Positions 43,156 to 52,011 of a DNA stretch of 64,000 bases are shown here, one piece after another. How positions within the stretch are numbered: position 1 is the first letter of the stretch; every line of letters begins with the position of its first letter. The notes below the pieces were generated by a model, which worked only from the letters and a program-made list of their open reading frames with translations, was not told the DNA's origin and did not search any database. The position numbers were made by a program, and so were the translations under genes. The DNA comes from Mycobacterium sp. Aquia_213 (GTDB lineage Bacteria; Actinomycetota; Actinomycetes; Mycobacteriales; Mycobacteriaceae): positions 4,278,001 through 4,342,000 of the forward strand of contig NZ_CP113116.1 of the NCBI RefSeq assembly GCF_026625985.1, read 5' to 3'.

Positions 43156-44193
43156 TTAGACACGCGGCCAATTTCCGTAAGTATGGAAGAAGTTGTACGT
43201 GGTGGTATCCCATTGCCGCCCCTCATTCCAGACACGGAAAGGCGTCGATGTCATCCACTGCGTCGACTGGATTGCGTTGCAGCGGTTGTCACCATTGTCG
43301 TAGATACCGGCGCCACTATCGCCGGGAATGATGTCAAGATCGTGCTGGTACCGAGTGCCAAAGGAGGTGCCGGTGAAGCTTCCGCCTTTGACCCACGGCG
43401 AAGGAACCGGTTTGTCGCTTGGATAACCGATGCACGTCTTCGAACCGTCGAACTTCTGGCCAGTCCCGAACCAGCCAGTCTGGTCGCCAAGGCGCGGCCT
43501 CGATGGGCTGAACTCCAAAACGGCGAAGTCCCAACTCCAGTCGCCGCTGTTCCAGGGCCCCTGTTTATTCCACGCCCCGGGGAGCGTGAGACTGTCGGCG
43601 AGGAAGCTGCCGAAAGGAGCAGTTGGCGCCACCGTGTCGGCGCCGAAGATAATGCTGGCGGACGTGATCCAGCCGTCGTTGTAGAAGCAGTGCGCGGCGC
43701 ACAACGCCGTGCTCGGACCGATCATCGTTGCTGTACAGCCCTGCGATAGGTAGGCGTTCGCCGATCCGGGAAAAAACCGCGGATTGTCAACCCGTCGTCG
43801 ATCGTCTGGACCGACGACAAAATACGGTCTCGCGAAGGCGCTCTTGCCTCCCCACGACCCTGACGTATTAGGAACCTCATCCATCGCCAGAATGAGATCC
43901 GCGACAACGTAATCCGGTTCCTCTAGCTGGTACTCATACGTCCCCACGAGTCGCCGAGGCTGCAGTTTCTCGGCCAATTCGTCTCGGCTCATGGTCCGCG
44001 GGTCTGGCGGTGGCGACTGGCGGTCCGCCTCGACGATTCGCCGCTGCTGCTCCATCTCCGCGATGTTGACTTCCTTAGGCTTGATCTCCTCCACCGCGAT
44101 CCAGCGCCGACCATTTGCATCTGTGAAATCAGCGCCCGCTGCATGTTGGGACGTCGGACCGAGCATCACATGCCCCGAAGCATCATCGTTCAT
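43156..44193 (-). CDS. Trypsin-like serine protease without signal peptide
   Basis: The 345-residue protein has a complete catalytic triad: His in STALCAAHCFYNDG, Asp in DWSWDFAVLEFSPS and Ser in IIPGDSGAGIYDNG. The oxyanion-type GDSGA and the SSIP-like glutamyl-endopeptidase layout suggest a V8-like protease. An N-terminal extension of about 130 charged residues (MSRDELAEKLQPRRLVGTYE) replaces any signal sequence, so it acts inside the cell or is exported another way. GGGAGG precedes the ATG. It is upstream of the broken protease/S1-P1 gene on the same strand. Confidence 0.85.
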   Translation of the reverse strand: MNDDASGHVMLGPTSQHAAGADFTDANGRRWIAVEEIKPKEVNIAEMEQQRRIVEADRQSPPPDPRTMSRDELAEKLQPRRLVGTYEYQLEEPDYVVADLILAMDEVPNTSGSWGGKSAFARPYFVVGPDDRRRVDNPRFFPGSANAYLSQGCTATMIGPSTALCAAHCFYNDGWITSASIIFGADTVAPTAPFGSFLADSLTLPGAWNKQGPWNSGDWSWDFAVLEFSPSRPRLGDQTGWFGTGQKFDGSKTCIGYPSDKPVPSPWVKGGSFTGTSFGTRYQHDLDIIPGDSGAGIYDNGDNRCNAIQSTQWMTSTPFRVWNEGRQWDTTTYNFFHTYGNWPRV

Positions 44194-44408
44194 TGTTGGC
44201 CTCCCTAAGAGTGGTGATGGCGAAAGTGTGCTCCGTGCGCCAACTCATAGGCATGCGTAGTCGACTACTTGATTTGCACGAATGCGTTTGTCGTCCAATC
44301 GAAGCGAAGTCAGACGTGCATCCACGGAGCGGTCCGTGCATCTCTGCGTTTCACTCCGTATTCGCCCTCCGGTTCACAAATCGTCCCGCAGGTGCAACGA
44401 TTCCTCTG

Positions 44409-44642
44409 ATGGCTGAACACGATGCCGCCCAGGCCATGGAACTGGTCCGGGCGCTATGCGATTAGCTGGGCAAGATGAACCGACGACTTGTCTGGCTAGA
44501 ACACCACGGCTCCAAAATGGAGGCTGCAGCGCTGCGACGAGATGTCCACCAAGCGCAGAGCCACATCAATCGCCTGGAAACCAAGTATCTACGCGGAGAC
44601 GAGCACAGATCGGAGGCTCAGCTCACTCGACAGGCTCTGTGA
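44409..44642 (+). pseudogene. Coiled-coil hypothetical protein interrupted by TAG
   Basis: ATG 44409 opens MAEHDAAQAMELVRALCD, then TAG (44463-44465), then the same frame continues LGKMNRRLVWLEHHGSKM, AALRRDVHQAQSHINRLE and TKYLRGDEHRSEAQLTRQAL to TGA. This matches my memory of a small mycobacterial coiled-coil family with a Gln or Arg at the TAG position, so a C-to-T change (CAG to TAG) probably inactivated it. Restart at ATG 44475 could still yield 55 residues. Confidence 0.5.
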
Positions 44643-44692
44643 CGCGTACGTACGGGCGGCTGTGACGCGGCGCTGTCACGACAGCCACTCAG

Positions 44693-44869
44693 TCAGGTTA
44701 TCCGAATTTGTATCTTGCGTGCGGACTCGATCATGGCGTCAACGGCGATCTCAGCGAGCCGGTCGGCATCGACGACCGGTAGTGCGGCGTCGTCGCAGAT
44801 CGCACGGCTGATATCGGTGATGAGGTAGGTACGAATATCGTTGACGCGTTTGGGCGGGGCAGCTAGCAC
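44693..44869 (-). CDS. Small hypothetical protein divergent from the cupin gene
   Basis: From GTG 44869 the 58 residues read MLAAPPKRVNDIRTYLITD, then DISRAICDDAALPVVDADRL and end SARKIQIRIT. It is compact and helical with no recognised family. Its start is only 23 bp from that of the cupin gene, so both promoters would overlap; the frame extends upstream but into the cupin gene. Confidence 0.4.
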   Translation of the reverse strand: MLAAPPKRVNDIRTYLITDISRAICDDAALPVVDADRLAEIAVDAMIESARKIQIRIT

Positions 44870-44892
44870 TACGGCGTGGGCATACTTACCGC

Positions 44893-45258
44893 ATGACCAA
44901 CACCCGCGTCGACCTGGCCGAGAAACTGAACCTGTTGTCCGAGTACTGGTCGCCAAAGACCGTTGCGCAACTGAATGATTACGAGATCAAGGTCGTCAAG
45001 ATTCAAGGCGAATTCGTCTGGCATAGCCACCAGGACACCGACGAGCTTTTCCTCGTTCTGTCGGGCCGGCTGACGATCCAACTCCGAGACCGCAATATTG
45101 TGCTTGAACCGGGTCAACTGTTCGTTGTTCCGCGCCGGGTCGAACATTGTCCGATCGCCCATGAGGGGGAGGTTCACGCCGTGCTCATCGAGCCGATGGG
45201 GACAGCGAACACCGGCGACGCCGGCGGGCCCCTCGCTGCGACCCGCGAGACCCTCTAA
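44893..45258 (+). CDS. Single-domain cupin
   Basis: The 121-residue protein has cupin motif 1 VWHSHQDTDELFLVLSG and motif 2 LEPGQLFVVPRRVEHCPIAH, with His-x-His, Glu and a later His available for metal. This is the small RmlC-like fold used in sugar, quercetin and polyketide chemistry or as a sensor. No signal peptide. The start ATG 44893 has no clear ribosome site. Confidence 0.8.
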   Translation: MTNTRVDLAEKLNLLSEYWSPKTVAQLNDYEIKVVKIQGEFVWHSHQDTDELFLVLSGRLTIQLRDRNIVLEPGQLFVVPRRVEHCPIAHEGEVHAVLIEPMGTANTGDAGGPLAATRETL

Positions 45259-45331
45259 CGACGTATCCGCCAACCGCGCAACACCATCCGAACTCCACGG
45301 AACCACAATCGTACCGGGAAGAATGCGGTGC

Positions 45332-45738
45332 ATGGAGGAACACGATTTTGTGGCTCTATCGCGCGACGGTTATGACCGCACAGCTACTGCGTACGCTGAG
45401 CGGTTCCGTCATCATCTTGACGATAAGCCGATCGATCTGGCGATGGTGGGTGCGTTTGCTGGCTTGCTCGCGAAAGGCGAGAACAAGCGCGTCGTCGACG
45501 TGGGGTGCGGCAGCGGAGTGCCGACTGCCTTGTTAGACCGCCTTGGTGTTGAAGCGTTCGGGATTGACTTGTCTGCGAAAATGATTGATGAAGCACATTT
45601 TTTCGTCGTCGACCTCAAGACGTTGAAGATTGGCTGGTGTGTGCAGGATTTCGTGTCTATGCCCAACTGGTGCGCCAACCCGATGACGACGGGTTCGAAT
45701 CCACCCCGCACGCCTATCTCATTGCACGAAAGACCTAG
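45332..45738 (+). pseudogene. SAM-dependent methyltransferase, internally deleted
   Basis: The N-terminal frame has YDRTATAYAERFRHHLDDKP and motif I RVVDVGCGSGVPTALLDRLG, then motif II GIDLSAKMIDEA. The sequence then jumps to unrelated codons. The C-terminal signature YAQLVRQPDDDGFESTPHAY and LIARKT ending at TAG 45736 lies in another frame. The central 60-70 residues of a roughly 205-residue class I methyltransferase are missing. It cannot be functional. Confidence 0.65.
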
Positions 45739-45879
45739 CGGGACAGCGGAGTTAGTCGGCGGCGGCGCAGGTTTAGGCAGCGGCCAAGTGCGGAGCACAG
45801 CCCGCCGCAACGACGGCAGATGGTCAGGGTTGAAGCCCCTAGGGTTCTGCCCGCATGGCCCACGCGGGAACTACCAGGT

Positions 45880-46404
45880 TCAGGATCGCGGAGCTTGGTC
45901 GCGGAGGTCGATGTTGCCGCCGTCGCGGGTAAACCCTTGCTCGGGACGCAGCGTGTAGTTCGAGGGGATGTCAGCGGTCTTGTAGTAATTGTAAAACAGT
46001 TCGGCGGCTTCATCGGCCTCGAAAATCTCGTGACGACTGCGCATTTCGGTGCTGCGCGGCAAAACGATCGGAACGTCAAGAGAGGCATCGCCCTCGTCGT
46101 GGGGATGGCCAACGACATAGCGCACCCAGTCGACCCCCCACTGCGACCCGCCCGCCTTGCAGATCTCGACCGTCAGCGTGTCAGCGCGTCCGGCCGCCTG
46201 AATGTATTCCCTATTGCGACCCGCGGCCACGGACTGGTCGTAGTCCATCCCCGGTCCCAAGGCCCACAGCACCAGCGCGAATCGATCACTACCGTTGAGA
46301 CGGCTCAGCCGTGTGCCGAACTCGCCGACGTCAGCGTGGCTGTCAAAAACGACGACGTTGCCGTTGCCGTACTGCATGACATGGGTAGCGACCGCCACGA
46401 ACAC
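45880..46404 (-). CDS. Imm1-like immunity protein for the type VII toxin
   Basis: The 174-residue protein contains TVEICKAGGSQWGVDWVRYV, DVPIVLPRSTEMRSRHEIF and ADEAAELFYNYYKTADIP, which I associate with mycobacterial Imm1-type immunity proteins. It is encoded about 95 nt downstream of the toxin on the same strand, the standard toxin-immunity order. The GTG at 46404 is the first usable start. Coding-like sequence (DDVGAALYDVFV) continues upstream without a start codon, so the real start may be damaged or non-standard. Confidence 0.6.
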   Translation of the reverse strand: MFVAVATHVMQYGNGNVVVFDSHADVGEFGTRLSRLNGSDRFALVLWALGPGMDYDQSVAAGRNREYIQAAGRADTLTVEICKAGGSQWGVDWVRYVVGHPHDEGDASLDVPIVLPRSTEMRSRHEIFEADEAAELFYNYYKTADIPSNYTLRPEQGFTRDGGNIDLRDQAPRS

Positions 46405-46499
46405 ATCGTATAGGGCTGCGCCGACGTCGTCTGCCCTAGGACGGCGCGAGGCATTGCCATGACTGGGTGACGCTGAAGCGAACAGATTCGGCCGTCCCG

Positions 46500-47723
46500 T
46501 TAGTCCGGCACCTCCGTCGGTACGTGCTGGCCACCGATTCCGAGTCCGGGGATCCCAGCCCCTCCGCCGCCACCTCCGCCGAAGCCGCCGGAACTAGGTC
46601 TGGGCGCCACCACAGGTGGAGGCGGCGGCGCAACGGGTCGCGGCGCGACAGGTGGAGGCGGCGGTTCCGGCACGCGGGGCGGCAGAGGCTCTCCGACCCT
46701 TGGCAGCGGCTCGGGTGCGAACTGCGGGGCCCGCAGTTCGCGGGTGCCGATGACTTCGACGGGTTGGCCGTTCAACGTGCCCTTCGCCGGGTTTTGCGGC
46801 GAAACTTGACCGTCGAAGACCCGCTGATTTGGGGAAAGGGAGGCAGTGCCGGACTTCACTTCGATCCCGGTGTACTCGCCGGGGTGGCCGGGGACGGGCT
46901 CGAGGGCGTCGTAATAACGATAAATTGGCTGTCCCGTCTGAGGATCGATAACGGTCACTCTGATTTGCTGCCTGAGCAGTTGCCTACCCGTTGCAGCTTC
47001 TTCGTCCTGGAGCGCCTTTTCTGCTGCTGCCGCGCCATCGGCGCTGCCGGTGTTGCCGTCGCTGTATTGGCCGAGACCGTTCCGTCCGGGGTAGCGAGGA
47101 TTCGGGTCGTATGGTCCCGGCGGGGGCGGGTCTTGCTTCCAGTGGTTGTCCACGGCGTGCACATGGTTGTCCTTCGGGGGGCTGCCGAAGGACGGGTTTT
47201 GCGGGAAGGTGTCGCGGATTCCGGCTACGGCGGCGGTGATTTTGCCGGCGACTTGTTGGTCGAGGCCGACAAGCTGTGCAGCGCGTTGACGGATGTCGGC
47301 GGCGAACGCTTGCGCTTGAGCTTGCCGGGCGGTCCGCTGCGCGGCCGATCCGCCGGTCATGCGATCGGTGACCGAAAGGTCTTCGCCCACTTCGAATCCG
47401 GCGGCGCGGGCGTCTTCGACGGCGTATCGCACGCGGGAGCGGGCCGCATAGAGATCTGAGGCCCCGCTGCGCGCGACGCGGGCCGCTGCCTGTAGCTGGT
47501 CGACTGCTGCGCTGGTCGTTTGAAGGTCGGCATGTGTCGCGGAGCGCAACTTTTCGGCGGCTTCGCCGCTCCAATCGACCGACATGGAATCTCGCCAAAC
47601 CCGTTGGGCCACCCCGTAGCTGCGTTCACTCACACTGTCCCAGTGAGCGGCTGCTTCGGTGAGATGGTCGGTGGGCCAGGACAGCAGCGCTGAGAGGGCG
47701 GGAACTCCCGCGACCGCGGTCAT
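46500..47723 (-). CDS. Type VII-secreted polymorphic toxin, PD-(D/E)xK-like domain
   Basis: The 407-residue protein has an N-terminal ESX-substrate-like helical domain of about 170 residues (VDWSGEAAEKLRSATHADL; a possible YxxxD export signal YAVED). A linker follows, then a domain at about 250-320 with VTVIDPQTGQPIYRYYDALE and YTGIEVKSGTASLSPNQRVFD. The E-V-K after a strand and the NQR helix resemble restriction-endonuclease-like toxin domains. The C-terminus is unusual: a proline stretch (PPPPVVAPRPSSGG-type) and a glycine run at about 383-396. It is 2 nt after the EspC-like gene, whose product probably partners it for secretion, and upstream of the immunity gene. Confidence 0.7.
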   Translation of the reverse strand: MTAVAGVPALSALLSWPTDHLTEAAAHWDSVSERSYGVAQRVWRDSMSVDWSGEAAEKLRSATHADLQTTSAAVDQLQAAARVARSGASDLYAARSRVRYAVEDARAAGFEVGEDLSVTDRMTGGSAAQRTARQAQAQAFAADIRQRAAQLVGLDQQVAGKITAAVAGIRDTFPQNPSFGSPPKDNHVHAVDNHWKQDPPPPGPYDPNPRYPGRNGLGQYSDGNTGSADGAAAAEKALQDEEAATGRQLLRQQIRVTVIDPQTGQPIYRYYDALEPVPGHPGEYTGIEVKSGTASLSPNQRVFDGQVSPQNPAKGTLNGQPVEVIGTRELRAPQFAPEPLPRVGEPLPPRVPEPPPPPVAPRPVAPPPPPVVAPRPSSGGFGGGGGGGAGIPGLGIGGQHVPTEVPD

Positions 47724-47725
47724 GG

Positions 47726-48025
47726 CTACACGCTGGTCACCGACGGAGCCACCGCAGCAGCCTCGGCGGCCGACTCAGCTTCGTTGGCGAGATAGCCAGC
47801 ATCGGCCGCGGTGACCCCACTGACGCGTGTACCCACCCGAGCGGCCAGGCCGGCGGTGAACGCTGCGACATCAGCGTGGGCGGCATTGACGGCGGACGCG
47901 CTGACCTGACACGACAACCCCACCCCCGCTGGCGCTGCCGTGCTGGTTAGTTCGCCCACCGCAGCATCCCAGCGAGTGGCCATCGCCTGCACACCCGCAG
48001 TGTCGACACGCAACGTCGGCTGCAT
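47726..48025 (-). CDS. EspC-like ESX secretion partner (DUF2580)
   Basis: The 99-residue protein starts MQPTLRVDTAGVQAMATRWD and has the alanine-rich two-helix pattern ending GYLANEAESAAEAAAV of the DUF2580/EspC family. These small proteins pair with LXG/PPE-like substrates and carry them to the ESX apparatus. The toxin gene follows 2 nt after its stop. No ESX core genes are in the window, so a system elsewhere would secrete the pair. Confidence 0.75.
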   Translation of the reverse strand: MQPTLRVDTAGVQAMATRWDAAVGELTSTAAPAGVGLSCQVSASAVNAAHADVAAFTAGLAARVGTRVSGVTAADAGYLANEAESAAEAAAVAPSVTSV

Positions 48026-48995
48026 AAGCGAAGTGTAGGCAAGCGAGCCTTGCGCGAACCAGTCACCACCATGACCGCTGCCAGCATCGATCTCCGCGAT
48101 TCACCGGGATGACCCAACTCGGTGCTCATGCACAAGGGCCGCATAACTGACCCGGCGGACTTCACGTCAGGCCGTCATCATGACGAGATGCGCTTCTATG
48201 TCACGCCCGTACCGTCAGAACCCAATGGCCGACACCTCAGAACGTATCCCTCGACTGGACTCACCGGTTAGTCAACTGAGCGGTGATATCAAGCGCGGCG
48301 CCAGGGTCATGATGGTGGTCGGTCGTGTTTCGGCACTCGCCATAGAGGATGATTTGTCCGCGAGTGTGGTCAGACGGCAAAAACTCAAATTTGCGGTCAC
48401 GCCGTTTTTGTTCAGGTTAGTGCCAGTGCTGTCGACCGGCGGGGCGCCTTCGCTCCCGCCGGTCGGCGTCGCCGAACGGATGTGCTAAAACTACGCGTCC
48501 GGGTCGCCTTTCCCATGATTAGCGGTCAGGGGTTCACTCGGCGATCCTGTTGCGGGTGGCAGCAGGTTGTCGATGCACGCGTACATGGTGAAGGCATGTT
48601 TCGGACTGATCGGGACTAGCGGCGGCGGACCCAGAGTACGGCGACCAGGGATTGCCTGCCCCTTGCACTCCAGGCAGCAAACCTTCGGTCACAACCTATG
48701 GTCCCACGGACCTAGATCGGGACGGAGGCCTGAAACGATGGGTTGTCACAACAACGCGCGTGAGCGCCCCGGTACGTGACCGACATGACACAACAGGGCG
48801 GAGTCGAGCACGGCTGGCTCGTGTTGTACTTAGTACCAGGCAAAAGTCCGGTTGTCGAAACACTCGTCAAGCAAGGGGGTATTGTATTGGTAGCCCCGGC
48901 TAGAGAGAGGGACCGATCATCGTTCTGGCGCCGGTTCGTTCCCCTTCGGGCGTCGACGACAATCCCTGGGTGAACCTCTCTAGCAAACCGTAATC
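48026..48995. other. 970-bp gap without a supported gene
   Basis: Reading frames of 60-100 codons exist but none has protein-like composition plus a start signal; the best is plus 48776-48973. The region contains a strong hairpin (48434-48464) and ends at a well-formed promoter (48996). Confidence 0.45.
48434..48464. terminator. 10-bp perfect inverted repeat, possible terminator
   Basis: GACCGGCGGG and CCCGCCGGTC pair perfectly around an 11-nt loop. No T-tract follows. It lies in a gene-poor gap, so it may end a transcript or be a remnant. Confidence 0.4.
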
Positions 48996-49025
48996 TTGAC
49001 ATAAATGCCAGTTAGATGCTCTAAT
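48996..49025 (+). promoter_or_regulatory. Consensus-like promoter of a leaderless gene
   Basis: TTGACA (48996-49001), an 18-bp spacer and TCTAAT (49020-49025) form an SigA-type promoter. Transcription would begin at about 49032, coinciding with ATG 49033. Confidence 0.6.
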
Positions 49026-49032
49026 TAAATGG

Positions 49033-49341
49033 ATGGAACAACTGAATATAGCCAGGTCATTAAATAGCAACAGACCGCCCGAGCTTGCCGAGCTGGGCCG
49101 CCTCCCGCCGAACCAACTTGAAGGGATCGATACAACGATGACGACTCCGTCCGCTGAGGCCCTTCTGCTCGATGCTATCCAGGCCGACGAAGACTACACA
49201 CCGCGCTCAATTGATGAATCCGCACAGGAATCAGCGAAACGGCTTGAGGCTATTAAGCGCGAACGCGCGATACGGGACGCTGAGCGCGGTGCGAAGCTGC
49301 TCGCTAAACGAAGTGCAGCCAAACGAAGCAAGCGGAGCTAG
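49033..49341 (+). CDS. Small charged protein, probably leaderless, tail-to-tail with SIR2 gene
   Basis: The 102-residue protein begins MEQLNIARSLNSNRPPEL, has an acidic middle (LLLDAIQADEDYTPRSIDES) and a strongly basic C-terminal tail (RSAAKRSKRS). The promoter position favours ATG 49033 on a leaderless transcript; ATG 49138 (AAGGG 12 nt before) is an alternative. Its last 4 nt overlap the 3' end of the SIR2 gene. It could be an unrelated neighbour or a regulator of the defence gene. Family unknown. Confidence 0.5.
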   Translation: MEQLNIARSLNSNRPPELAELGRLPPNQLEGIDTTMTTPSAEALLLDAIQADEDYTPRSIDESAQESAKRLEAIKRERAIRDAERGAKLLAKRSAAKRSKRS

Positions 49342-50927
49342 GTTAGCTGGACGTCGAGCGCCCTCTCTCCGAGATCTGTTAGATCCTTGACGAGGTTCTG
49401 CATCTTGCCTACGTCATTGTTCGGTAACGCGGTCTGATCTTTCGCGCACGACGACACCAGCGTGATCGCCCCGGCGAAGAGGCGCATGTCGTCTCGGTCA
49501 AGGTAGATAGGCACCGCCAGGAATGACTGCCAGTAGGAGTCCTTCGATAAGCCCAGCTCGGCCGCTCCGAGGTGCATCACGCGCCCTTCGGTGAATGACC
49601 GGACAGTTGCGCGGCTTGAATTGACGGCGAGGTCCGCACGCTTCATGGTGGTCCGGTCCATCGGTATGCCCATCGACGAGGCCCAAATTTTCAGTTGGCG
49701 CTTATTCCGTACATCGTCGCGGGCCCAAATCTCTAATTTAAATGACTCGTCGTTTCGCGCATTGCGATAGTCAGCCGCAATATCTCGAACTTTCTTACGC
49801 AGGTTTCTATGCACCCCGATGGTATTTTCTGCCGTCGCCGCCTCGACGCTCCAGCTTTCCCACCAGCGAAGCAGACGTTGGTCGTAGGCAAATTTGGAGT
49901 CTGCTTTCAAGTACTCCCTTGCGCCATTGACCGTACAAACGGCCAACTCTTCAAAGAACTGGGCGGTTTGGAATTTGAAATCCACAGGCAGCATCTTGTC
50001 AAGGCCGAGGCGCACACAGCGAGAACCAATATGCTCAATTAATCTCGCCATTGTGTCTCCATCGACTCCGGATATACCGAAGGATGAAATAGGGGTAAGG
50101 TACACACGATACTGAGCGCCCTTCCGCTTGTTATCTGCATCAAGCGCGAGGGCCTCGATTAGTGGTGGATCGGTGAGGCTTGCACCTACGATGACTAGTG
50201 CAGAATCTGCTAACCGTAGATATCGAAGTAGGACTTCTACTGTCCGGCTACGCGTCTCCGCATAGTCCAATTCGTCAACGACGATCGTACCTTGGGGCGA
50301 AGCCGACTCGGGCAGTCTCCCGTGCAAGTACACAAGGTTGATGTCGGCCGACGGATAGCTATTTGGCACGCGAGGCCCCAAGACGTGCTTCTTGTACGAT
50401 GGAGCGGGTTTCGTGCGAGTCCTAATGCGACTAAGCTCTTTTTGGATCTCTTTTTCTAGGTATATATCATAATTTGTGGTGATAAGAGTCACTTGAGACC
50501 CGATGCTGGTTGCGGCAACTGCATAACGCGCGATATTCGTTGCTAGAGCGCCACTCTGCCACCCACTTTGTTCGTACAGTTCATTTCGTAGCCAATTGTG
50601 AATTTTCGATCGACACTCAAGTTGTTTCGGATATCGCACTTCGCAGTAGCCAGTAAGGATAGTTGCAAGCCTCTGCGCATCTATCAGTTGCGGCAACGCT
50701 TCAATGTCAGCTTCGCTGATGTAAAGGTCGTCTCGGTTCTCCGGCTTCGTGGGACGGAGTGCCGATGATATCAACTTCTTCCAGCCCAGGCCCGTCCTGT
50801 CGATCGTTACGCCCGCTCCACAATACACAATGATGTGCTGGCGCTTGACGATCTCGGCTACGGACTTTTTGGTCGTTTCGCCCGAAAAGAAAGGTTGGGG
50901 ACTACGTTCGAATTCTTGATCGCTCAT
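49338..50927 (-). CDS. SIR2-domain protein with GAF-like C-terminus, predicted anti-phage NADase
   Basis: The 529-residue protein opens with a SIR2-like NAD-binding fold: VYCGAGVTIDRTGLGWKKL (residues 34-52), TLITTNYDIYLEKEI near 150, LVYLHGRLPESASP near 200 and ALVIVGASLTDPPLIEAL near 250. Defence proteins with such domains deplete NAD on infection. Residues from about 370 look GAF-like: NESFKLEIWARDDV-type strands, GRVMHLGAAELGLSKDSYWQ, SFLAVPIYLDRDDMRLFAGA and ITLVSS. A GAF domain could sense a nucleotide or other small ligand. The gene is AT-richer than its flanks. It is a lone gene, so the sensor is probably built in. Confidence 0.7.
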   Translation of the reverse strand: MSDQEFERSPQPFFSGETTKKSVAEIVKRQHIIVYCGAGVTIDRTGLGWKKLISSALRPTKPENRDDLYISEADIEALPQLIDAQRLATILTGYCEVRYPKQLECRSKIHNWLRNELYEQSGWQSGALATNIARYAVAATSIGSQVTLITTNYDIYLEKEIQKELSRIRTRTKPAPSYKKHVLGPRVPNSYPSADINLVYLHGRLPESASPQGTIVVDELDYAETRSRTVEVLLRYLRLADSALVIVGASLTDPPLIEALALDADNKRKGAQYRVYLTPISSFGISGVDGDTMARLIEHIGSRCVRLGLDKMLPVDFKFQTAQFFEELAVCTVNGAREYLKADSKFAYDQRLLRWWESWSVEAATAENTIGVHRNLRKKVRDIAADYRNARNDESFKLEIWARDDVRNKRQLKIWASSMGIPMDRTTMKRADLAVNSSRATVRSFTEGRVMHLGAAELGLSKDSYWQSFLAVPIYLDRDDMRLFAGAITLVSSCAKDQTALPNNDVGKMQNLVKDLTDLGERALDVQLT

Positions 50928-51300
50928 GACAAGACCGACTCTCCATTCCCCATTTGTTTCGGCGCGCTGTTGAAATCTCGGCAGACTTGGGACATTTGCG
51001 GTCCGCCAGAAAACGGGATCGCAGCCTCAGATCTCCACAAAGTCGGGCGGTACACGCTGCTCGATACCGTGGCTCCAGGCTTTCTGGCCAGGCAGCTCTG
51101 ACTGTTGTCATAGGAGGATTGTGCCCGACAAGTCGGTGGCCGCACCGCAAAATCGAGTAAGGCCGGGAGCCTGATGAGCGACGCCTTACGTTAATGTCCT
51201 CATCGGGATGCAATTCGAGAGGACATCTGGCGAACGCCCCAACTGCGGCGAGGCGCATCCGGATCCGCGTCGCATGCCGATCGCAGCGGAAGGAAATCGG
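50928..51300. other. 373-bp gap, promoters only
   Basis: This region separates the divergent SIR2 and DJ-1 genes. No RNA gene or supported frame was seen; an in-frame extension of the DJ-1 gene to 51208 lacks a ribosome site. Confidence 0.45.
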
Positions 51301-52011
51301 ATGACGACGACTAGCCGAGAGCGTCCTGCGACCCAGAGGGTCGGCATCTTGGTCTTTGACGGTTTCGAGCCGATCGACGTGTTTGGATTTGCCGAAGCCT
51401 TTTCCATCGCACGCTTCCTTGGCCAAGGCTATGCCGCCGAACCGCCGTACCCATTCGAGACCGTGCTGATTGCTAAGCAGGTTGCGACGGTGAAAAGCAT
51501 CAACGGGCCCTCGGTCATGCCGGACTGGGACTTCGCGCGGGCGCTCAAGGAGCCGCTCGATGTCCTCATGGTGCCAGGTGGCGGAGGTGTCTGGCCGTTG
51601 CTTAACGCCGAGGCGGATATTGAAGGGGTCGCGGCGCTGCTGGACTGGATGCGTGCCATGGACGACAAAGTGCACATTATGGCGTCGGTATGCGTAGGTG
51701 CCGCCGTTCTGGCGAAGTGTGGCTTCTTGGATGGCTTGCCCGCCGCGACGAACCATGGCGCATTCGCGTGGGTGGCCCAGCACGGCCCGCGCGTGCTCTG
51801 GGACAACGTGGCGCGATGGGTCGATGCCGGCAGATATGTCTCTTCTGCAGGAGTCTCTGCCGGCACCGATCTCGGCTTCTATCTGGTATCGCGGCTGGCC
51901 GGCCGAGCAGTCGCCGAAATCGCAGCGATTTCGGCCGAATACGATTGGCACCGCGATCCCTACCAGCCGATCTGCTATCCGCAGCAAGCCAGCATTCCGG
52001 ACACCGATTAA
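51301..52011 (+). CDS. DJ-1/PfpI superfamily protein
   Basis: The 236-residue protein has RVGILVFDGFEPIDVFGFAE at the start, the nucleophile-elbow Cys in HIMASVCVGAAVLAKCG and the later SAGVSAGTDLGFYLVSRL. This is the flavodoxin-like DJ-1/PfpI fold of the AraC-N-terminal or isonitrile-hydratase branch. No HTH follows, so it is not a regulator. ATG 51301 has GGAAGGAA upstream. It is convergent with the PLP decarboxylase. Substrate unknown. Confidence 0.8.
   Translation: MTTTSRERPATQRVGILVFDGFEPIDVFGFAEAFSIARFLGQGYAAEPPYPFETVLIAKQVATVKSINGPSVMPDWDFARALKEPLDVLMVPGGGGVWPLLNAEADIEGVAALLDWMRAMDDKVHIMASVCVGAAVLAKCGFLDGLPAATNHGAFAWVAQHGPRVLWDNVARWVDAGRYVSSAGVSAGTDLGFYLVSRLAGRAVAEIAAISAEYDWHRDPYQPICYPQQASIPDTD

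Noticed and set aside
45688..45705. GGGTTCGAATCCACCC, similar to a tRNA T-arm
   Set aside because: The 5-bp stem does not pair, no acceptor or anticodon arm was found, and the sequence encodes the DDGFESTP tail of the broken methyltransferase.
48776..48973. 65-codon plus-strand frame in the 48-49 kb gap
   Set aside because: No ribosome site, no motif, overlaps equally long frames on the other strand.
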